From Actinobacteria bacterium OK074 (GTDB lineage Bacteria > Actinomycetota > Actinomycetes > Streptomycetales > Streptomycetaceae), in NCBI GenBank assembly GCA_001298575.1, contig LJCV01000242.1:22873-86872 (forward strand): a DNA stretch of 64,000 nucleotides. Direction: 5' to 3'. Of the stretch, positions 59,016 through 64,000 are shown piece by piece. A program made the position numbers and the translations under genes. The notes beneath the pieces are model-generated. The model was not told the origin of the DNA. It made no database searches and saw only the letters and a list, made by a program, of their open reading frames with translations. Positions within the stretch are counted from its first letter, which is position 1. Each line of letters starts with the position of its first letter.

Positions 59016-59987
59016 CTACAGCCCGCCCTCACCCATCCCGTGCACCGCCGGAACCGTCCCCAGCAACCCCTTCTGGAAGTCCTCGAACGCCTGCTGGAGC
59101 TCTTCGCGGGTGTTCATGACGAACGGCCCGTAGTGCGCCATCGGTTCGCGGATCGGCTGGCCGCCCAGGAGGACGACCTCCAGGTCCGGGGTGTTGGCGT
59201 CCTGCTTCTCGTCCGCGCGGACCGTCAGGGAGCCGCCCGCGCCGAAGACCGCGGTCTGGCCGACGTGGATCGGGCGACGCTCCGCGCCCACGCTGCCGCG
59301 CCCGGCCAGCACGTACGCGAGGCCGTTGAAGTCCTCGCGCCACGGCAGGGTGATCTCGGCGCCGGGGCGCACGGTCGCGTGCACCAGGCTGATCGGGGTG
59401 TGCGTGATGCCGGGGCCCTGGTGGCCGTCCAGCTCGCCGGCGATGACGCGCAGGAGCGAGCCGCCGTCGGGGGAGGTGAGCAGCTGGACCTGGCCGCCGC
59501 GGATGTCCTGGTAGCGCGGCGCCATCATCTTGTCCTTGGCGGGGAGGTTGACCCACAGCTGGATGCCGTGGAACAGACCGCCCGACACCACGAGCGACTC
59601 CGGCGGGGCCTCGATGTGCAGCAGGCCCGAACCGGCGGTCATCCACTGGGTGTCGCCGTTGGTGATGGTGCCGCCACCGCCGTTGGAGTCCTGGTGGTCG
59701 AAGACGCCGTCGATGATGTAGGTGACGGTTTCGAAGCCGCGGTGGGGGTGCCAGGGGGTGCCCTTCGGCTCGCCCGGCGCGTACTCCACCTCACCCATCT
59801 GGTCCATCATGATGAACGGGTCGAGGTGGCGGTAGTGGATCCCGGCGAACGCGCGTCGGACCGGGAAGCCCTCGCCCTCGAAACCGCTCGGGGCGGTGGT
59901 CACACCGAGGACGGGACGGGGCGTGGCGTCCGGTGACGCCGCCACACGGGGCAGGATCAGCGGGTTCTCGACGGTCACTGCGGGCAT
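59016..59987 (-). CDS. Pirin family protein
   Basis: A 323-aa bicupin. The pirin N-terminal motif shows FIMMDQMGEVEYAPGEPKGT, PWHPHRGFETVTYIIDG with the metal His residues, DTQWMTAGSGLLHIEAPPES with the last His/Glu, and a pirin C-terminal cupin. Pirins bind Fe or other metals; several have quercetinase activity or act as redox-sensing regulators. Monocistronic, with a MarR-like operator in its promoter. Confidence 0.93.
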   Translation of the reverse strand: MPAVTVENPLILPRVAASPDATPRPVLGVTTAPSGFEGEGFPVRRAFAGIHYRHLDPFIMMDQMGEVEYAPGEPKGTPWHPHRGFETVTYIIDGVFDHQDSNGGGGTITNGDTQWMTAGSGLLHIEAPPESLVVSGGLFHGIQLWVNLPAKDKMMAPRYQDIRGGQVQLLTSPDGGSLLRVIAGELDGHQGPGITHTPISLVHATVRPGAEITLPWREDFNGLAYVLAGRGSVGAERRPIHVGQTAVFGAGGSLTVRADEKQDANTPDLEVVLLGGQPIREPMAHYGPFVMNTREELQQAFEDFQKGLLGTVPAVHGMGEGGL

Positions 59988-60014
59988 GTCGGTACCTCCT
60001 TGTGCGAGCAGTTT

Positions 60015-60030
60015 AGTTGAGCGTTGAACT
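60015..60030. promoter_or_regulatory. MarR-like operator before pirin gene
   Basis: AGTTGAGCGTTGAACT is a near-palindrome (AGTT...AACT with GA/TG inner positions) located 28 bp upstream of the pirin start. It resembles MarR/DUF24-type operators of the AGTTNAACNNTTNAACT kind. No such regulator is encoded nearby. Confidence 0.4.
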
Positions 60031-60049
60031 TTCCGCCACCCAGAACACG

Positions 60050-60081
60050 GAACGCCCGGAGGTAATTCCCTCCGGGCGTTC
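60050..60081. terminator. Terminator after the SseB-like gene
   Basis: GAACGCCCGGAGG and CCTCCGGGCGTTC form a perfect 13-bp stem around TAATTC, 30 bp beyond the SseB-like stop codon. Confidence 0.8.
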
Positions 60082-60110
60082 AGCGGCGTCGGAACGAGCC
60101 AGAAGCCGTC

Positions 60111-60599
60111 CTACCCGTACATCCTGCGCATCGCGAACTCCACCATCTGCTCCACCGCCTTCGCGTCGAAGACCATCCGGTGTTCGCCCTCCATGTCGAG
60201 CACGAAGCCGTACCCCGTGGGCAGCAGGTCGATGACCTCCGCGCCGGTGATCACGAAGTACTTCGACTCCTTGCCCGCGTACCGGCGCAGCTCCTTGAGC
60301 GAGGTGAACATCGGGATCACCGGCTGCTGGGTGTTGTGCAGCGCGAGGAAGCCGGGGTTGTCGCCGCGCGGGCAGTACACCTTCGAGGTGGCGAAGACCT
60401 GCTGGAAGTCCTCCGCGGTCACCTGCCCCGTGGTGAACGCGCGCACCGCGTCCGCGAGCGACGGCGGTGACGGCTCCGGGTACAGCGGCGGCTGCTGCCC
60501 GTACCCGCCGGGCATCTGGCCGCCCGGCGCCTGCCCGGGCATCTGCTGCTGCGGCGTGGCGTACTGCTGCTGCGCGCCCGCGTTCTGGTAGCCGTACAT
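60111..60599 (-). CDS. SseB-family protein with Gln/Pro/Gly-rich N-terminus
   Basis: A 162-aa protein. Residues 1-48 are rich in Gln, Pro, Gly and Tyr (YGYQNAGAQQQYATPQQQ), probably disordered. The rest matches the SseB N-terminal-like domain: VYCPRGDNPGFLALHNTQQP, VIPMFTSLKELRRYAGKESK and EVIDLLPTGYGFVLDMEGEH. The domain's exact role is not established; in Streptomyces it occurs in several small cytoplasmic proteins. Confidence 0.8.
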   Translation of the reverse strand: MYGYQNAGAQQQYATPQQQMPGQAPGGQMPGGYGQQPPLYPEPSPPSLADAVRAFTTGQVTAEDFQQVFATSKVYCPRGDNPGFLALHNTQQPVIPMFTSLKELRRYAGKESKYFVITGAEVIDLLPTGYGFVLDMEGEHRMVFDAKAVEQMVEFAMRRMYG

Positions 60600-60687
60600 G
60601 GCTCAAAGAGTAGTGGGCGAAGGTTCCCGGTCGCACTGCCGTCGGAGGCCGGAACCCGTGCGGGGCCCGGGCGCCGCACGGGTCGGC

Positions 60688-62367
60688 TCACCCCTTCGAC
60701 GTCTTCGAGAACTCCACATCGGCGCTGGCCTGCACCCGGCCCCCCGGCGGCAGCGCGACCGCGCTCGTGTTGTTGGCCGGGTTCGGGTCGGGCGTGGTGG
60801 TGGCGACCGTGGCCGTATTGCGCAGTCCGGTGCCGTCGCCGGTGTACGCGGGGTCCAGTTTCACGTGAAACGTCCACGCGACGGAGGCGCCCGCGGCCAG
60901 CGTCGCACGGGGCCCGCAGGTCACCTTCTGGCCGGTGGCGGTGCAGCCGTCCGGCGAGGAGACGAAGGTGAGGCCGGTGGGGAGCGTGTCCGTGGCGGTG
61001 ACGTTCGCGGCGGCGGAGGGGCCGTTGTCGGTGGCCGTGATCCGGTAGTCGTACTCCTGCCCGGGCGCCACCGGGACCGTACCGAGCGCGGTCTTCGCGG
61101 CGGAGACGTCGGCGGCGGCGGTCACCGTGCTGGAGACCGTGGCGCTGTTGTCGGCCGGGGTGGTGTCCGTGCGGTCGGCGGGGGCGGTGACCGTGGCGGT
61201 GTTGGTGAGCGTGGTGGGTTCCGCGGGCGCGGTGCCGGTGACCGTGTAGCGGACGGCGCCGTTGCGGGCCAGGTCCGCCAGGGTGTCCACGGGGTTCCCG
61301 GTGCCGCTCGCCTGCCGGCAGGTGCCGCCCGCCAGGCCCGCGCAGGTCCAGGTGACGTCGGTCAGGTTCGGCAGAGTGTCGCGGACGGCGGCGGAGGTGA
61401 CGGCGTTGGTGTCGTCGTTCTTGACGTCGAGCGTGTAGACGACCTTCTCCCCGGCCACGGCGGTGGTGCGGTCCACGGACTTGGTGATGGAGAGGTTCGC
61501 CGGGACGTTGATCTTCAGGTCGCCGATCTCGTGGTGGTTCGTGGCGCCGCCGGTGCCGCCGGAGAAGCCGACCTTGAGGGTGGCGGGCAGGGCGGGCTGG
61601 TTGGTGATGGTGCCGATGTCGTAGCCGGAGATCAGCTGCTGCATCGCCGTGCCGGGGCCGGAGTCGCTCGCGACCGAGACCAGGAGCTTGCCGCCGCGGG
61701 GCAGCACCTCGATGCGGACGGTACGGAAGTGGGCGCGGTCGCCGGTCTCGACCGTGCCGCCGGGGCCGGCCACGGCGGTGGCGTAGCGGTAGCCGGTGGT
61801 GCCGTTGCCGCCGCCGCGGACCGTCACGCGGTTGGGGGTGGCGCCGGGGCCGCCGTTGCCGACGTTGGAGGAGAGGAAGTTGCCGAACTCGTCGAAGCCG
61901 ATGCCCACGAACGCACCGGGGACGCCGTCGGAGGTGCACCGGCCGCCGCTGCCGCCGCAGGCGTAGCCGAGCGGGCCGCCGGAGGGGCCGGTGCCGTTGC
62001 GGGCGGTGCCGTCGGCGAGGAAGAAGGACAGACCGTCGCCGCGCTTGCCGTCGTAGGCGGTGCCGCCCCAGGTGGCGTAGGTGAACTCGGCGACGATGCC
62101 GAGCGAGGAGGAGAACGCGTCGTTCATCTCCCAGGCCCCGGAGCGGCTGGTGGAGTTGTCGGTCAGCCGCAGCCAGCCGCCGTCCGCGAAGACCGCGCTG
62201 CCGGTGGCCGTGCCGAGACCGGTGGAGCTGTCGAAGGTCTCGTGCACGGGGAAGGAGAGGGCGCGCGGGGTGCGCGCGGCGGCGGGGGCGGGTTGGCTGC
62301 GCCGCTGGTGCCGTTCTCTTGGGTTGTGCGGCAGCCGTGTCTCGCCGTCCCTGGGACGGCGAGACAC
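60688..62367 (-). CDS. DUF11 surface protein with L-type lectin-like domain, start unresolved
   Basis: Reading from the C-terminus, the frame encodes two to three DUF11 repeats (SADVEFSK, DYRITATDNGPSAAANVTAT, CTATGQKVTCGPRATLAAGA), each a beta-sandwich of cell-surface proteins. They follow a legume-lectin-like region (FADGGWLRLTDNSTSRSGAW, KRGDGLSFFLADGT, VGIGFDEFGNFLSS). The N-terminus should hold a signal peptide, but none is visible before ALSFPVHETFDSS. I give the in-frame GTG at 62367 as the start only as the nearest option, without a ribosome site. It is possibly truncated at the hairpin at 62337-62367. It carries a parS site within codons for TFHVKL. Confidence 0.65.
   Translation of the reverse strand: MSRRPRDGETRLPHNPRERHQRRSQPAPAAARTPRALSFPVHETFDSSTGLGTATGSAVFADGGWLRLTDNSTSRSGAWEMNDAFSSSLGIVAEFTYATWGGTAYDGKRGDGLSFFLADGTARNGTGPSGGPLGYACGGSGGRCTSDGVPGAFVGIGFDEFGNFLSSNVGNGGPGATPNRVTVRGGGNGTTGYRYATAVAGPGGTVETGDRAHFRTVRIEVLPRGGKLLVSVASDSGPGTAMQQLISGYDIGTITNQPALPATLKVGFSGGTGGATNHHEIGDLKINVPANLSITKSVDRTTAVAGEKVVYTLDVKNDDTNAVTSAAVRDTLPNLTDVTWTCAGLAGGTCRQASGTGNPVDTLADLARNGAVRYTVTGTAPAEPTTLTNTATVTAPADRTDTTPADNSATVSSTVTAAADVSAAKTALGTVPVAPGQEYDYRITATDNGPSAAANVTATDTLPTGLTFVSSPDGCTATGQKVTCGPRATLAAGASVAWTFHVKLDPAYTGDGTGLRNTATVATTTPDPNPANNTSAVALPPGGRVQASADVEFSKTSKG
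60858..60871. promoter_or_regulatory. parS: Second parS site, inside a coding region
   Basis: GTTTCACGTGAAAC, identical over 14 bp to the site at 51290-51303, 9.6 kb away. It lies within the DUF11 gene on the minus strand. Confidence 0.88.
62337..62367. repeat. Perfect 14-bp-stem hairpin between divergent DUF11 genes
   Basis: GTGTCTCGCCGTCC and GGACGGCGAGACAC surround CTG. It sits where the signal peptides and starts of both divergent DUF11 genes would be expected. A 24-bp direct repeat, beginning GCGCTGCCCCACC, occurs twice at about 62470-62517. Confidence 0.9.
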
Positions 62368-62413
62368 AACAGGGGCACCGGCACCGCGGGCGGCAGGCGG
62401 GCCGCCCACGTGA

Positions 62414-64000
62414 ACGGGCACCCGCCGTCGCCCTACCGCCCTGCTGCCCGCGGGCACGGCGTCCGCGCTGCCCCACCCCGACGCGTCCGCGCTGCCCCAC
62501 CGCGACGCGTCCGCCGCCGCCGCCGACGTGACCGTCGAGACGCGGGCCGTCTCCACCGGGCAGGTCGTGCCGGGTGAGACCTTCCGTTACCGGATCTCCG
62601 CCCTCAACCACGGGCCCTCGCGCGCGACGAACGTCGCCGTGACCGACGTCCTGCCCGCACCGCTCGCCTTCGTCTCCTCGCCGGACGGCTGCACCGCCGA
62701 CGGGCAGACGGTGACCTGCGGCCCCGCGGCGACCCTGGCCGCGGGCGCGCTCACGGCCTGGACGATCACCGTCCGGCTCGACCCCGCCTACACCGGCGAC
62801 GGCGGCGACATCCGCAACCGCGCCACGGTCACCACCGGCACGCACGACCCCCGCCCGGACAACGACACCGGCCCGGACGGCGGCGTCGGACCGCCCGGCG
62901 GCACCGTCGCCCCGCCCAGCGCGGACCTCTCGGTGCGCAAGAAGACGGAGAACACCCAGGCCGTGGCACCGGGCGAGACGTTCCGCTACGTCGTCGCCGC
63001 CGTCAACCGGGGCCCCTCCACCGCCGTACGCGCCAGGATCACCGACGAGCTGCCCGAGGGGCTGGCCTTCGTCGCCTCGGACGACGGCTGCACCGCCGAC
63101 GGCCGCACCGTCACCTGCGGCCCGGCCCCCGCACTGGCCCCGGACGCCACCGCCGACTGGACCTTCACCGTGCGCGTCGCCCCCGGCTACCGGGGTACGG
63201 CCGCGCAGCTCGCCAACCGGGCCCACGCCACCGCCGACACGCCCGACCCGAACCCGGACAACAACTCCGGGCCCGCCCCCGGCGTCACCCCGCCCACCGG
63301 CGAACTGGCCCCCGCGAAGGCCGACCTGACCCTCACCAAACGGGCGGAGGGCGGCCCGGTCGCCCCCGGCGGGACCTTCGTCTACACGCTGACCGCCACC
63401 AACCACGGCCCGTCGACGGCGACCGGGGTGAAGCTCGTGGACCGCCTCCCGCAGCACCTCGCCTTCGTCTCGGCGGGCGCCACGGGATCCGGGGGTTCCG
63501 GAGGCTCCGGCAGCGGCTGCACCGCCGAGGGCCGCACCGTCACCTGCCTCCGCGACCGCCTCGAACCCGACGGCCACCACACGGTCCGCCTCACCGTGCG
63601 GCTCGCCCGGGACTACGACGGCGACGGCTCGGACATCGTCAACACCGCCTCCGTCACCTCCACGGCCACGGACCCCGACCCGCACGACAACACCGCCACG
63701 GCCGTCGGCCTCCCGAACCCGGACGGCTCCGGCAAGCCGAAACCGAAGCCGACGCCGACACCGACACCCAAGCCGACGCCGACCCATCAGCCGCATCGGC
63801 CGCACCCTCACCCTTCGGGCAAGCCCGGCGAGCACGACGGCGGATACGGCGACGACGGCGATCACGGCGGTCACGGCGGTCACGGCGGTCACGGCGATGA
63901 GGGCTACGGCGACGGAGACGACGGCGGCTACGGCCACAGCGCCCCCGACGCCGGCCACACCCCTCACACCACCCCCCCCCCCCCCCCCCCCCAAACCCCC
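62414..64000 (+). CDS. DUF11 repeat surface protein, 3' end outside window, start unresolved
   Basis: The open frame runs from just after a TGA at 62411 to the right edge. It encodes three DUF11 beta-sandwich repeats: VTVETRAVSTGQVVPGETFR, FRYVVAAVNRGPSTAVRARI and FVYTLTATNHGPSTATGVKL, each ending in GCTA-x-GRTVTC-like and DNxT/DNNS motifs. A Pro/Lys/Thr-rich linker (KPKPKPTPTPTPKPT) and a Gly/His/Asp-rich stretch follow. The N-terminus (TALLPAGTASALP) looks like the end of a signal peptide, but there is no start codon until GTG 62528. So the 5' end is truncated, frameshifted or mis-sequenced. Probably a wall-attached or secreted adhesin. Confidence 0.65.
63972..63992 (+). repeat. 21-base C homopolymer
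   Basis: Twenty-one consecutive C residues near the right edge encode a Pro run in the DUF11 protein. The length may not be exact, since such tracts are prone to slippage and base-calling errors. Confidence 0.85.

Noticed and set aside
60000..60110. tRNA or other RNA gene in the spacers.
   Set aside because: No cloverleaf-like arrangement or TTCGA-type arm was found by eye in any spacer. Hairpins seen are simple terminators.
60419..63994. A 1191-codon minus-strand frame across the DUF11 region.
   Set aside because: It is the complement of two DUF11 genes and the SseB-like start, rich in Arg and Gly, with no recognisable domain.

Overview
The window is a very GC-rich actinobacterial chromosome segment, almost certainly from Streptomyces. 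Signs of this are the strong G/C third-position bias, the many GTG starts, the ATGA/GTGA start-stop overlaps, the Scr1/DUF397 regulator remnants, the XRE-TPR regulators and two exact 14-bp Streptomyces-type parS sites. The housekeeping anchors are metG (17.5-19.1 kb) and aspS (49.5-51.3 kb). With the parS sites they suggest the origin-proximal core, with accessory DNA inserted between and around them.

Region by region. 0-7.4 kb: a FUSC membrane protein, a Nudix/adenosylhomocysteinase-like pair, a coupled ATP-binding/Cys-rich/membrane trio, an XRE-TPR regulator with an acetyltransferase, and an Scr1 remnant coupled to a DUF397 gene. 7.4-14.6 kb: a small island (UDP-glucose dehydrogenase-like, Nudix, asparagine synthetase-like, XRE-TPR regulator, broken methyltransferase, MFS pump) bounded by 141-bp direct repeats that are copies of the DUF397 3' end. 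15-19.7 kb: a YoeB/YefM toxin-antitoxin pair, a VWA protein, metG and a small membrane protein. 19.9-23.1 kb: a large secreted subtilase.

23.1-44.2 kb looks like a biosynthetic cluster of a type I do not recognise. On the left is a divergent SDR/TIM-barrel pair. A plus-strand run follows: iron alcohol dehydrogenase, aldehyde dehydrogenase, LuxR- and AraC-type regulators, aspartate-semialdehyde dehydrogenase, aspartokinase, two ATP-grasp ligases, MFS exporter, M20 peptidase and methyltransferase. Facing it is a minus-strand operon: M29-like protein, a 21-residue peptide with a strong ribosome binding site, a paralogous M29-like protein, a haem-oxygenase-like diiron enzyme, a GNAT-like protein and an M14/DUF2817 peptidase. 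The tiny peptide between two paralogues and next to a candidate oxidase is the best candidate in the window for a new system (ribosomal peptide product or peptide scaffold). Aspartokinase and Asd would supply aspartate-derived building blocks, the ATP-grasp enzymes would form amide bonds, and peptidases plus MFS would trim and export. This scheme is inference.

44.4-53.7 kb returns to more ordinary genes: a membrane-anchored protein, ACS-type MFS, FG-GAP protein, intradiol dioxygenase, aspS and a PAS-GAF-SpoIIE-ATPase phosphatase. 53.9-58.9 kb is an accessory patch of small genes: XRE-TPR and GntR regulators, a four-gene overlapping operon of 35-94 aa proteins, and three strong inverted repeats. 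59-64 kb carries a pirin, an SseB-like protein and two back-to-back DUF11 surface proteins. Neither DUF11 gene has a convincing start, and one contains a parS site. The second runs off the right edge.
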